From contig CAJTYA010000001.1 of the NCBI GenBank assembly GCA_910583985.1, positions 1 through 64,000 of the forward strand: DNA of 64,000 bases, in the 5' to 3' direction. The notes beneath the pieces are model-generated. The model was given only the letters and a program-made list of their open reading frames with translations, was not told the DNA's origin and did no database searches. A program made the position numbers and the translations under genes. The stretch is from an uncultured Alistipes sp. (GTDB taxonomy: Bacteria > Bacteroidota > Bacteroidia > Bacteroidales > Rikenellaceae). This document shows, one piece after another, positions 1 through 8,409 of this stretch (position 1 is the stretch's first letter; each line of letters starts with the position of its first letter).

Positions 1-54
1 GTTTGCAGTTTTATGATATTCTGTGAAAGTATAAGTTCGAGAGCCTGTCTCTCC

Positions 55-483
55 CTATTGAATATGCAGACTATTGTCGATCATGGGCAGGATTTTGTTT
101 TTCAACAACCTGCACTCCTCGGAATCCTCCGATGCGTTCGCCAGTGCGAACTTCTCGAATTCCAACTCGCAGAGGGCGAGCACGTCCTGCGTGAGTTTGT
201 TTTTCATATAGCCGGCCACCGCATCGGAGCGTTCGTCTCCCAGCAGCGTCTCGACCAGATCGGCCCCCGAAAACTCATAGCCTTCGAGCAGCACGTCCAT
301 CGCCTCGTCCATCGCTCTGGTGATGCTGACCTTCGGATTTTCATAGGCCTCGGCCGCCAGACGGCACCGGCGCTCGATGGCTTCCTCGCTCAACCGCACG
401 TCGGGATAATTTTCGCGCATGTGGTCCACGAGTATTTCCCGGAAATCCATCATATCCGTTTCCGTATCGTAAGATGTTTTCAT
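55..483 (-). CDS. DUF1896-like hypothetical protein A
   Basis: Acidic, soluble protein of 142 residues with no signal peptide or membrane segment. The first 60 residues carry a pattern I associate with the Bacteroidetes family DUF1896: a helix ending in a short 'YPDV' stretch, then 'RCRLAAEAYE' and 'AMDEAMDVLLEGYEF'. The remaining 80 residues are charged and helical. No function is known to me. It is the second gene after a smaller relative (530-754) with the same core, so the two look like a diverged duplication. I chose the ATG at 483, which matches where the family core begins; an upstream ATG at 543 would overlap the preceding stop codon. Confidence 0.6.
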   Translation of the reverse strand: MKTSYDTETDMMDFREILVDHMRENYPDVRLSEEAIERRCRLAAEAYENPKVSITRAMDEAMDVLLEGYEFSGADLVETLLGDERSDAVAGYMKNKLTQDVLALCELEFEKFALANASEDSEECRLLKNKILPMIDNSLHIQ

Positions 484-529
484 ATCGTCAGATTGTTTCA
501 GTCGGTCCTCTCGAACGAAAAAGTCGCAC

Positions 530-754
530 TCAGTTGATCGCACGGCAAAGAATGTTCATCGCCTTTTCGAAAGCCACGCAAGGATGCGGTGCATCGGGCA
601 ACTGCCGCAGGTACTCGTCGGCCGCCACTTCGGCCCGGATTCCGATAAAACGCGGATACTGCAGCAGCGACCGGTCGCTCGACCGCAGATGCTCGCGGAG
701 CTTCTCTCCGAAATAAGCCACATACTTTTCTCTTTCGTTGTTTGCTGTCATCAT
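530..754 (-). CDS. DUF1896-like hypothetical protein B
   Basis: Small protein of 74 residues, starting at a double ATG (754/751). It shares with its downstream neighbour the order Tyr/Leu-rich helix, a short linker, 'RAEVAADEYL' and then 'AFEKAMNIL', which is the DUF1896-like core without a C-terminal extension. It is soluble, with no catalytic motif visible. The gap to the next start is 46 bases, and both genes lie downstream of the promoter at 1048-1078, so they are probably co-transcribed. Function unknown. The family link rests on pattern similarity that I recognise by eye, not on a search. Confidence 0.5.
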   Translation of the reverse strand: MMTANNEREKYVAYFGEKLREHLRSSDRSLLQYPRFIGIRAEVAADEYLRQLPDAPHPCVAFEKAMNILCRAIN

Positions 755-1306
755 GGTTAGAATATTAAAAAAGTTCCGAGAGGAACCCGGTCGCCCCTTC
801 GGGGAAAACACCCGGCTCCACATCAAACGTCCGTTCGCACGGCGGACGACCGCCTTTCCCGATCCGACGGAAAAGAGACACGGCCTCTTCGGAATTCAAG
901 TATGGGTCGATACGTTTTTTCGAAAACCGCCGGACGGGTTCCAAGGCTTTCGGCCCCGAACGACATGCCCTCCTCCGGTTCGACGGAACGGCCGGACGGG
1001 CGGTCGGACGACTTTCGGTCGGATACCTTATTCGGCTTTCGACGCGACAAAAATATAGACTTTTTACCGTACTTCAAATCGTTCTCCCGAAAGACGGGAA
1101 AAGACGGGATTTTTGCGCCCGGATTATATATAGCAATGATTGATAGTAAGATAGCGTATCGAATGCGGATTTTCGACATCCGTACCCGGCACGAGCTTGC
1201 CGCAATGCGACATCCGTTTTCACCGAAAACGACAGATAGAAGCCCGAACAGACCATCGCAACACCCGGCGGACGTGTCTCGCCGCAGGCGGTCGGAGCGC
1301 TTCCGA
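755..1306. other. 552-bp gene-free stretch
   Basis: No convincing coding sequence. It contains the promoter at 1048-1078 and the long leader (about 755-1041) of the DUF1896-like pair. Overlapping frames on both strands here are Arg/Gly/Pro-rich with no family resemblance. The right part (1079-1306) is the downstream region of the methyltransferase gene; I see no clear terminator there. Confidence 0.5.
1048..1078 (-). promoter_or_regulatory. Bacteroidetes sigma promoter for the DUF1896-like pair
   Basis: Read on the minus strand: TTTG (1078-1075), exactly 19 bases, then TATTTTTG (1055-1048). This matches the Bacteroidetes housekeeping consensus TTTG-N19-TAnnTTTG in both boxes and in spacing. 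Transcription would begin near 1041, leaving a 5' leader of roughly 285 bases before the ATG at 754, which is unusually long. Confidence 0.7.
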
Positions 1307-2020
1307 TCAACGCGAAGGGCGTAACAGCACACTGAATATCAAAGCAATAATCGCCACTCCCCCGGCAATCGTCCATCCCGCGGGAATATGCCAACTCAGA
1401 TCGACCATGCGAAACTTGAGCGCTCCGAGCCAGACGAACGCAGAGGCCGCGCTCCAGAACACGGTCGCATCGCGTCGCAAGGCCGCTGCCCGAAGCCGGC
1501 CGGGAGCCGGTCGGCCGGGCTTCCCGAAATCCGGAATCACGGCCGGCGTCGCGTCGCACCACGCACGATAAGGTTCGCCGTACTTTTCGAGCCGCAGCGC
1601 CTCCTCGCCGCTCATCGCCAGCCATACGCACAACGCATACGCCAGCGAAGCGGACACCATGAACCAGCCGACGCCCGTAAAAAGAATGGGGCCGAGCCAG
1701 ACCAGAAAACCGCCGGCATGCAGCGGATAGCGAACCCTCGAATGGATACCCTCGACAGGGAAAGGTTCCGGGAAGGCCGCCGGATCGGCCTTCATGCGAC
1801 TGCGACGGTAGGCCGTCTGCGCAAGAGCCCGCCAACGGACCCAGAACCCCGCACACGAGCAGGCCACGCACAACGCCCCGAACACCGGACCGTCGAAAAT
1901 CATAAAAGGCGTCGAAAACAACAGGGCGACCGACCCGGCCGCGACGAAAACGGCGGGAAGCCGCCGGCGCTGCCGGTACACGAATTTCCGGGTCCGGTCG
2001 TATCGTTCGTCGAGCGTCAT
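1307..2020 (-). CDS. ICMT/PEMT-type membrane methyltransferase
   Basis: Integral membrane protein of 237 residues resembling the isoprenylcysteine carboxyl methyltransferase / phospholipid methyltransferase families. Two hydrophobic segments near residues 25-65 follow a basic N-terminus. The C-terminal half has the family signature: 'RVRYPLHAGGFL', a hydrophobic hairpin, then 'SGEEALRLEKYGEPYRAWC' (the E-E...fG..Y..Y motif that closes the SAM pocket) and 'VIPDF'. Another pair of hydrophobic segments ends the protein. Substrate unknown; bacterial members methylate lipids or other small hydrophobic acceptors. Its ATG overlaps the stop of the PAP2 gene (ATGA), so translation is probably coupled and both may act on the same lipid. 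Confidence 0.65.
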   Translation of the reverse strand: MTLDERYDRTRKFVYRQRRRLPAVFVAAGSVALLFSTPFMIFDGPVFGALCVACSCAGFWVRWRALAQTAYRRSRMKADPAAFPEPFPVEGIHSRVRYPLHAGGFLVWLGPILFTGVGWFMVSASLAYALCVWLAMSGEEALRLEKYGEPYRAWCDATPAVIPDFGKPGRPAPGRLRAAALRRDATVFWSAASAFVWLGALKFRMVDLSWHIPAGWTIAGGVAIIALIFSVLLRPSR

Positions 2021-2619
2021 ATCTTCGCAGGCGTTTCGTTCCGCCCCGCACGGTCCTCCATCCGCAGACGAGCGAGCCGGCGGCGGCAGATACCGACCGA
2101 GACCGAGGCGAGCGCGAGACCCAGCACGGCACCCAAGAGAATGTCCATCGGATAGTGCAGCCCGATATAAATCCGGCTGTATACCACCAGCAGGGCCCAC
2201 AGGAAAATCGCGGCCGTATACCATGCTTTCCGGAACAGCCTCGACGTGAACAGCGCAATGGCGAAACTAATGGCCGAATGGGCCGAAACGGTTCCGTACA
2301 GCCCGCCCCGGTACCCTCTCACGGTGTGGACGAGCGTTTCGATGTCCGGCGTGTGCGTGGGACGGAATTTGGGCGTATGGTACTTGAAGAAGTTGCATAT
2401 CTGATCGGCCAGACCGACCGTGATACCCAGACAGAGCGCCACCCACAACACGCCCCGCCAACCCCATTTCCGCCAGACGACATACAGCATCGCCGCATAG
2501 AGGGGCACCCACGTGAGCCGCGCCGAGACCCAGTAGAAGAAAGTGTCCCAGCCCGGTCCCCAGCCGCCGTTGAGCGCCAGAAAAAGGTGTTTGTCCGCAT
2601 CGAGCAAAGTCTGCCACAT
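2017..2619 (-). CDS. PAP2 family lipid phosphatase
   Basis: Membrane phosphatase of 200 residues of the PAP2/BacA-like acid phosphatase superfamily. The three phosphatase motifs are visible in order: 'KYHTPKFRP' (K-x6-RP), 'SAHSAISF' (normally PSGH; here Gly is Ala but Ser and His remain), and 'SRIYIGLHYPMD' (SR-x5-H-x3-D). Four to five hydrophobic segments surround them. Likely substrates are undecaprenyl pyrophosphate, phosphatidate-type lipids or lipid A phosphate; the sequence does not decide. It has its own promoter (2645-2676) just after the MBOAT gene and is translationally coupled to the methyltransferase behind it. Confidence 0.85.
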   Translation of the reverse strand: MWQTLLDADKHLFLALNGGWGPGWDTFFYWVSARLTWVPLYAAMLYVVWRKWGWRGVLWVALCLGITVGLADQICNFFKYHTPKFRPTHTPDIETLVHTVRGYRGGLYGTVSAHSAISFAIALFTSRLFRKAWYTAAIFLWALLVVYSRIYIGLHYPMDILLGAVLGLALASVSVGICRRRLARLRMEDRAGRNETPAKI

Positions 2620-2644
2620 ACAAGTTCGGGGTAGATTCGACGTC

Positions 2645-2676
2645 CAAAAGTACGACGAAAATCGCTACCCGCCAAA
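2645..2676 (-). promoter_or_regulatory. promoter for the PAP2-methyltransferase pair
   Basis: On the minus strand, TTTG (2676-2673), 20 bases, then TACTTTTG (2652-2645): a good Bacteroidetes promoter. The predicted start lies about 20 bases before the PAP2 ATG at 2619, giving a very short leader and separating this pair from the MBOAT cluster upstream. Confidence 0.6.
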
Positions 2677-2732
2677 ACACGCACGGAAAAGTCGCCCCGC
2701 AGGAAAACGGCCCCGGCTGCGAAGGCCCGGTC

Positions 2733-4229
2733 TCAGAACTGAAAATAGATGAACGGCTGGATTTCGGAAGACTTGATCTGCATGACGATCCAGATCACGA
2801 CGGCAATCGCCACGGCCTTGAGCAGCAGCGGAGCCGCCTCGGAGAGCCGTTCGCCCCAGCGTTCGGCACGCTGCGGCAGCACATGGAGAAAATAGCCCAG
2901 CACCATGAGGCCCAGCACGGCCCCGTAGCCGGAAACCACCTGCGGGATCAGGGCCGGATCGAACCGCGTGAAAATCTGACCGAGCATCTGCCGTCCCGTC
3001 TCCATGTCCGACGCCCGGAACAGAATCCATCCCAGACACACGACATGGAACGTAACGACGACGCCGAGCAGCCGGCGCCACCAGACCATTTCGGCACCCA
3101 CCGGCCGGAACGACGGGAAACGGTTCATCGTCCATTTATGGACGGCCAGCGCACCGCCATGCAGAGCGCCCCACAGCACGAAGCGCATGGCCGCCCCGTG
3201 CCACAATCCGCCGATGAGCATCGTAAGCATCAGGTTCACGTAGGTCCGGAAACGTCCCTTGCGGTTGCCGCCCAGCGAAATATAAAGGTAATCCTTCAGC
3301 CAGCTCGACAGCGAGATGTGCCACCTGCGCCAGAACTCGGTGATCGTCGCCGACTTGTACGGCGAATCGAAGTTCTTCGGGAAACGAAATCCCAGCATCA
3401 GCGCGATACCGATGGCCATGTCGGAATAACCCGAAAAGTCGCAGTAGATTTGCAGCGCATAGCCGTACACGCCCATCAAATTCTCGAATCCGCTGTACAG
3501 AAGCGGGTTGTCGAAGACGCGATCCACGAAGTTGAGGCTGATGTAGTCGGAAATGACGGCTTTCTTGAACAGGCCCGAAACGACGAGAAACACCCCCGTG
3601 GAGAACATCTTCCGCGTGACGACGAGCGGATTCTGCCGGATCTGGGGCAGAAAATCGCGCGCCCGGACGATGGGACCGGCGACGAGCTGCGGAAAGAACG
3701 ACACGAAGAACATGTAGTCGATCCAGCAGTTCAGCGGCTCGATCCGCCGGCGGTAGATGTCGGCCGTGTAGCTGATCGACTGGAAGACGAAGAACGAAAT
3801 GCCCACGGGCAGGAAAATATGCCGGAAATCGAGGAAATCGCGTCCCGAAAGGTCGTTGACGATGCCGATGAAGAAATCGGTGTATTTGAAATGGATCAAC
3901 AGCCCGATGTCGACGGCCACACTGAGCCACAGCAGCGCCTTGCGCACGCCCGGCCGGTCGGAACGCGCGATGGCCCGGCCGATGAGAAAATCGGAGGTCA
4001 CGACGAAAACCAGCAGCAGAAAGTAAAATCCGCTGGTCTTGTAATAGAAGTAAAGCGAAAACAGCGTCACGTAAATCATCCGCAGCATCACCGCGCGACG
4101 CATGAAACGATAGAAAAACGCGAATCCCGCGAACAGGAACAAAAACAGCCCACTGCTGAAAATCAGCGGAGCTTCGGGATCGTATGTAAGCAGCGGCAGC
4201 AGTTTGTCCGCCCATTCGTGCAGTGTCAT
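2733..4229 (-). CDS. MBOAT O-acyltransferase (AlgI/DltB-like)
   Basis: Polytopic membrane-bound O-acyltransferase of 498 residues, the size of AlgI. About ten hydrophobic segments are visible. Hallmark motifs are 'FWRRWHISLSSWLKDYLYI' (residues 299-317) and 'GGLWHGAAMRF' with the expected catalytic His344; 'GGNRKGR' lies between them. In AlgI, DltB and PatA systems this protein passes an acyl group, usually acetyl, across the inner membrane to a periplasmic partner. Here it follows two SGNH-hydrolase-like genes in one operon, overlapping the nearer one by four bases. That fits an exported-polymer O-acetylation machine, but the polymer cannot be told from the sequence. Confidence 0.9.
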   Translation of the reverse strand: MTLHEWADKLLPLLTYDPEAPLIFSSGLFLFLFAGFAFFYRFMRRAVMLRMIYVTLFSLYFYYKTSGFYFLLLVFVVTSDFLIGRAIARSDRPGVRKALLWLSVAVDIGLLIHFKYTDFFIGIVNDLSGRDFLDFRHIFLPVGISFFVFQSISYTADIYRRRIEPLNCWIDYMFFVSFFPQLVAGPIVRARDFLPQIRQNPLVVTRKMFSTGVFLVVSGLFKKAVISDYISLNFVDRVFDNPLLYSGFENLMGVYGYALQIYCDFSGYSDMAIGIALMLGFRFPKNFDSPYKSATITEFWRRWHISLSSWLKDYLYISLGGNRKGRFRTYVNLMLTMLIGGLWHGAAMRFVLWGALHGGALAVHKWTMNRFPSFRPVGAEMVWWRRLLGVVVTFHVVCLGWILFRASDMETGRQMLGQIFTRFDPALIPQVVSGYGAVLGLMVLGYFLHVLPQRAERWGERLSEAAPLLLKAVAIAVVIWIVMQIKSSEIQPFIYFQF

Positions 4230-5452
4230 TTATCTTTTTCGCAATAAGTTCGATAAGCCTCGTACAGCGCTTCGTACAGCAGATTCCCCTGAAGACGGTA
4301 TCCCTCGCGGGTGAGGTGGATGCGGTCGGCGTTCGACAGCCCGGCTCCGTGCCAGCGTTCGCGGGCGCCCTTGCCCCCGGCGACGGTATAGAAATCCCAA
4401 TACGGCAATCCGTAGGCCTCGGCGGCCCGGACGATCTGCTGGCGCACCTTCTCGCTGTTGGGGTTGAGCCGGCGGACCGTCTTGCCCCGGTAGCGCACCC
4501 GCGTGAAACACTCCATCGGGACGGTCAGCAGCACGGCGCTCTGGGGGTGGTACGCCCGCAACCGCTCGACGAGCCGCCCGATGCGGGCATACAGCGCCGC
4601 GGCGTCGAAATTCCGTCCGAAGGAGTCGTTGGTTCCGAGCGAGAGAACGATCAGATCCGGCCGCAGGGACGCCGTCTGCCGGAGCATCCGGTCCGCACGC
4701 AACTGGCTGTCATAGCTGTTGCCGTTGATGCCCGCGCTGTGGTAGAGCACCCCGCCCCGACCGTTTTCCAGCGAAAACGCATAAAATTCGGGGTTCGAAT
4801 ATTCGGCCGGAAAGCTGTCGGCGGCCAGCAGAATCGTCCGCACGCTGTCCCGGAGGCGGACCGTCGTCACCGACTCGGTATCCTCCCACGGACAGCCGAT
4901 CTCGCAGGCCGAGTCGGTGGGTGCTTCGAGCAGCGGCGCGCGGTCGTGATGGAAAATCGTGACGCGGTCGAAAGCCTCGTGCGGCGTCGTGATCCGGAAC
5001 GAGGCGCGGGGGGAAGCCGTCCACAGCGCGATGCCCCCGATGCCGGGAACGCGCACCGGTTCGCGCTGGATGCAGCGGCTCGCGGTCCACTCCTCGTCCG
5101 AGACGATCAGATAGTCGGGCGGTTCGTTGGTACGGGCGAGTTTGAGCGGAACGATCAGTCCCCTGCCCGCATTGCCGAAGTCCTGACGGAACCGTTCGCG
5201 CACGGCCGCAGGATAGAACCCCGCCTGCACGTGCGAGTCGCCCAGATGGAAAACCGAAACGACCGAAAGCGTATCTTCCCCCAAAGCCCGGAGCTTCTCG
5301 AAGAAGGGATCGAGCGCCGGAAGATGTCCCGAAATGCGGTTGGCCGACCGGTCGAACGCCGGCAAGGCGTCCGACTGCGCTGCCGCACACACCACGGTGC
5401 CGCCCCACAGCAGCGCGAAAACGATTCCGTATGCAAGGGCCGTCCTTTTCAT
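4226..5452 (-). CDS. secreted SGNH/GDSL hydrolase-like protein
   Basis: Exported protein of 408 residues with a signal peptide (about residues 1-25, ending 'CAAAQ'). SGNH-fold landmarks: block I 'HLGDSHVQAG' with nucleophile Ser73; 'LSLGTNDSFGRN' as the Gly-x-Asn block; and 'DRIHLT' giving the Asp376/His379 pair near the C-terminus. The GDSH form of block I is typical of Bacteroidetes enzymes found with MBOAT proteins. It probably works in the periplasm as the transferase or esterase that completes O-acyl transfer. It starts two bases after the stop of the upstream SGNH gene and its stop overlaps the MBOAT start. Confidence 0.8.
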   Translation of the reverse strand: MKRTALAYGIVFALLWGGTVVCAAAQSDALPAFDRSANRISGHLPALDPFFEKLRALGEDTLSVVSVFHLGDSHVQAGFYPAAVRERFRQDFGNAGRGLIVPLKLARTNEPPDYLIVSDEEWTASRCIQREPVRVPGIGGIALWTASPRASFRITTPHEAFDRVTIFHHDRAPLLEAPTDSACEIGCPWEDTESVTTVRLRDSVRTILLAADSFPAEYSNPEFYAFSLENGRGGVLYHSAGINGNSYDSQLRADRMLRQTASLRPDLIVLSLGTNDSFGRNFDAAALYARIGRLVERLRAYHPQSAVLLTVPMECFTRVRYRGKTVRRLNPNSEKVRQQIVRAAEAYGLPYWDFYTVAGGKGARERWHGAGLSNADRIHLTREGYRLQGNLLYEALYEAYRTYCEKDK

Positions 5453-5454
5453 GG

Positions 5455-7092
5455 CTATTCGAATGACAACGAGTCGGGCATCATGCCGAAAGGAGGTATT
5501 TCGGGCTGCCGTTTCTTCCGTTCGGCCTCGGCCTTGTCGGCCGCGCCCTCCCTCAACGCGTCGACGAGTTTGCCGGCCACGAACTTCCCGCCCCGGTAAC
5601 CGATATGCGTATAGTCCTTGGCGGCCCAGTTCTTCTCGACCATCCGCACCATGGCACCCTCGCCGCCCATCGCCTCGAACGTATTCCAGAACGCGACGCC
5701 AGCCTCTTCGGCCGCCCGGCGCTGGGCCGCGATCATGCCGTGCACGGCGGGCATCGTCACGAACTGGCCCTCGCGCTGCGTACTGCGGTCGCCCACGCCC
5801 ATGACCAGTATGCTGGTACCGGGGAAACAGCGTTTCATGTATTTAATGACCCGCACGAACGCGTCGGCATAGGCGTCATACCGCATCACGTCGGCCGACA
5901 TGACATTGAGTCCGTACTGGAGCACGATCAGGTCGTAACCGCCCAGCAGCGCCCCGATCTGGGAATTGATGCCGAAATGGGTTCCGAACAGCGCCAGTCC
6001 GCTGTTGCCCCGGATCGAATAGTTGTCGACGACCACGCCGCTGCGGTCCGCCAGTTCGATGCCGTAGCCGATAAAGCCTTCGGGCCGTTCGATTTTCACC
6101 GCCACGGAACGGAAAGGCCCGCGGAGGTCGATCTGTTGAACCTGCTCGCCGGATTCGGGCGCGAAAGTCCTCGCGAGCGTATCGTCCACCGTGACGTGGA
6201 GCACCGTCTGCTCCCGGTTGATGAAAATGAGCCGCAGGGCTCCCGCCGTGTCGATATGCTTGCGAAACGCGACCCCTTCCATGCGTACCGAAGCGCCTTC
6301 CGAAGGCAGGCACAGATCGCCCGACAGGAAGAACTTATCCTGCAAATCCTCCGGCGCCTGTCTCTTGTCCTTTACGCTGACCGTCTTCCAGCCCGAAGCC
6401 GTATGCTTGACGGTCCCGCGGAGCATGGCCACCGACGAAGAAAACGGCACGAAACCCACGCCCCGGCCGCCGTATATATCCTGCAAGCCCTCCCTGAGGT
6501 CGGCCGTGAGAATGTCGCCCTCGATGAACGAGTCGCCCAGTACGGCGATCCGCACCGGACGGTCCTCCGGCATATCGAACAGGGCGCCATAGAAACGGTC
6601 CATCGCGGGCACCTCACCGCCGAAATCCTCGACAGGCACCCAGTCCGCCGGCGTCTCCGGACGTCTCTCCCGCTCGGCGGGCGCCGCCGGTACGGTGCTC
6701 AGCGAATCTTCCGACGCCGCCGGTACGGGCTCGGCGGTCATGGAAGCGGAATCGGAAGAAGGCGGCAGCGGTCGCTCCTCCCCGGAGGGAACCGTCGGTT
6801 CCGCCGCCGCGACGAGAACCTGTTCTGTCCGTTCGACCGCCGCGGCCTGCTCGGCCTGCTGTTCGGCTTCGACGGCACGGCCTTCGGCGAGGAAGGTCGT
6901 ATCGAAATAGAGGTCCCCCTCGTCCGGTTCCGGAGCGTATTCGTCGCGGACGATGTCCGACAGAATGTTGATTTTCTTGATTTTCACTCCGCCCACCCGG
7001 AAGCCGTGTATGCGCGACACACCGAGCAGAATCACGATGACGACCGAGGCGAGCAGGAAAACCTGTCCCGTATAATCTTTGTTTCCGTCCAT
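5455..7092 (-). CDS. membrane-anchored SGNH-like acyltransferase partner
   Basis: First gene of the MBOAT cluster, 545 residues. One N-terminal membrane anchor (residues 10-27) is followed by a long Ala/Glu/Pro-rich linker (about 68-148) that would span periplasm. The C-terminal SGNH domain has 'VLGDSFIEGD' (Ser188) and a terminal 'DYTHIG' Asp/His block. This layout recalls AlgJ/AlgX-type partners of MBOAT proteins, though I claim only architectural similarity. Two SGNH proteins beside one MBOAT suggests one transfers and one carries or removes the acyl group. I found no convincing promoter directly upstream. Confidence 0.75.
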   Translation of the reverse strand: MDGNKDYTGQVFLLASVVIVILLGVSRIHGFRVGGVKIKKINILSDIVRDEYAPEPDEGDLYFDTTFLAEGRAVEAEQQAEQAAAVERTEQVLVAAAEPTVPSGEERPLPPSSDSASMTAEPVPAASEDSLSTVPAAPAERERRPETPADWVPVEDFGGEVPAMDRFYGALFDMPEDRPVRIAVLGDSFIEGDILTADLREGLQDIYGGRGVGFVPFSSSVAMLRGTVKHTASGWKTVSVKDKRQAPEDLQDKFFLSGDLCLPSEGASVRMEGVAFRKHIDTAGALRLIFINREQTVLHVTVDDTLARTFAPESGEQVQQIDLRGPFRSVAVKIERPEGFIGYGIELADRSGVVVDNYSIRGNSGLALFGTHFGINSQIGALLGGYDLIVLQYGLNVMSADVMRYDAYADAFVRVIKYMKRCFPGTSILVMGVGDRSTQREGQFVTMPAVHGMIAAQRRAAEEAGVAFWNTFEAMGGEGAMVRMVEKNWAAKDYTHIGYRGGKFVAGKLVDALREGAADKAEAERKKRQPEIPPFGMMPDSLSFE

Positions 7093-7438
7093 TGTTTTCG
7101 GGCAAATTGCTGCGAAGTTAATAAATTCGTCCGTAGTTATTCAAAATCCGCTCCGCAGAATATCGAAAACCGCAGGCAGGACACCGCAACCGCCCCGTAA
7201 ATCCGCTCAGTGCGACCGGAAAAGACCGCATCCGGCACCGGCGGCTCCGCGGGAAACAGGCGCACGGAACGGGGTGAGGGAAACGGCCCCGTCCCTGTTC
7301 GCGGACCTGCGCGGCGCACGACACTCGCCGGCGCGACGGAGCGTCCGCCGTTTTCGCCACTATTTGAGGCACGGAATGACGAACGGCACCAAAAATCCCT
7401 ATCTTTGCAGGAACCCCTCAAGGATAAACCGCCCGATT
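7093..7438. other. divergent intergenic region, 346 bp
   Basis: Lies between the minus-strand MBOAT cluster and plus-strand deoC. I see a plus-strand -7 box TATCTTTG at 7400-7407, 32 bases before the deoC ATG, without a good -33 TTTG. I see nothing convincing for the minus-strand operon and no coding sequence. Confidence 0.45.
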
Positions 7439-8317
7439 ATGGAATACAGCAACGCCCTGAAAAAGTTCGGCCCCGGCCCCTCGGCCGCCGAAGTGGAGAG
7501 AATGCTGGAGGAAATCCGCCCGCTGACGGAAAAGAACCGGAACCGAGAGGTCTACCGGAAATGCTTTTCGTGCATCGACCTCACTTCGCTCGGCTCGACC
7601 GACTCGCACGAGCATATCGAAAGGTTCGTCCGAAAGGCCGTGGAATTTCCTTCGCGCTATCCCGACATCCCGAACGTGGCTTCGGTGTGCGTCTACCCCG
7701 CCTTCGTCGAAACGGCCGGCGTGGCCATCGGCGAATCGGGACTGGCCATCACCAGCGTGTCGGGCGGCTTCCCCTCGTCGCAGACCTATCTGGAAGTGAA
7801 GATGCTCGAAACGTCGATGGCCGTCGAAAACGGAGCCGACGAAATCGACATCGTCATCGGCGTGGGCGAAATGCTCAGCGGAGAGTACGACCCGATGGGC
7901 AACGAAATCGAAACGCTGCGCAAGGAGGTGGGCGAAGACGTCACGCTGAAAGTCATTCTCGAAACGGGATTGCTCCGGGATCCCGCCCTCATCTACCGCG
8001 CCGCCGTGATCGCCATGCTGGCCGGGGCGGACTTCATCAAAACCTCGACCGGGAAAACCGACACGGGCGCCACGCCCGAAGCCGCCGTGACGATGTGCGC
8101 GGCCATCCGCGCCTTCGCCGAAAAGACCGGTCGGGCGACGGGCTTCAAGGCCGCGGGCGGCATCTCCGCGCCCGACGACGCGGTGCTCTACTACACGATC
8201 GTCGAACGGCTCTTGGGCGAAGCATACCTGACGCCCGAACGGTTCCGCCTCGGAGCCAGCTCGCTGGCCGGCAACCTGCTCGACGCCATCACCGGTCGGG
8301 AAGAACGCTATTTCTAA
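7439..8317 (+). CDS. deoC: deoxyribose-phosphate aldolase
   Basis: Cytosolic class I aldolase of 292 residues that splits 2-deoxyribose-5-phosphate into glyceraldehyde-3-phosphate and acetaldehyde, the last step of deoxynucleoside catabolism. The TIM-barrel landmarks are clear: 'GGFPSSQTY', 'EIDIVIGVGEMLSG', then the Schiff-base segment 'GADFIKTSTGKT', and 'GFKAAGGIS' near the end. The ATG at 7439 follows a TATCTTTG -7 box (7400-7407), so the much longer open frame upstream is not used. It is 92 bases before icd and may be co-transcribed with it. A purine nucleoside phosphorylase gene that could feed the same salvage route is at 39.9 kb. Confidence 0.95.
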   Translation: MEYSNALKKFGPGPSAAEVERMLEEIRPLTEKNRNREVYRKCFSCIDLTSLGSTDSHEHIERFVRKAVEFPSRYPDIPNVASVCVYPAFVETAGVAIGESGLAITSVSGGFPSSQTYLEVKMLETSMAVENGADEIDIVIGVGEMLSGEYDPMGNEIETLRKEVGEDVTLKVILETGLLRDPALIYRAAVIAMLAGADFIKTSTGKTDTGATPEAAVTMCAAIRAFAEKTGRATGFKAAGGISAPDDAVLYYTIVERLLGEAYLTPERFRLGASSLAGNLLDAITGREERYF

Positions 8318-8409
8318 AATCGTCCGATAGAATGAGAGACGGCCTCCGGTCGCATTTCCGGACCTCCCGGAGGGATCGTCGCACGAAGACATTGATAAAA
8401 TTTAACAAA

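Noticed and set aside
2883..4247. 454-residue open frame on the plus strand opposite the MBOAT gene
   Set aside because: It is His/Arg/Gln-rich and mirrors the MBOAT gene; long antisense frames are expected at this GC content.
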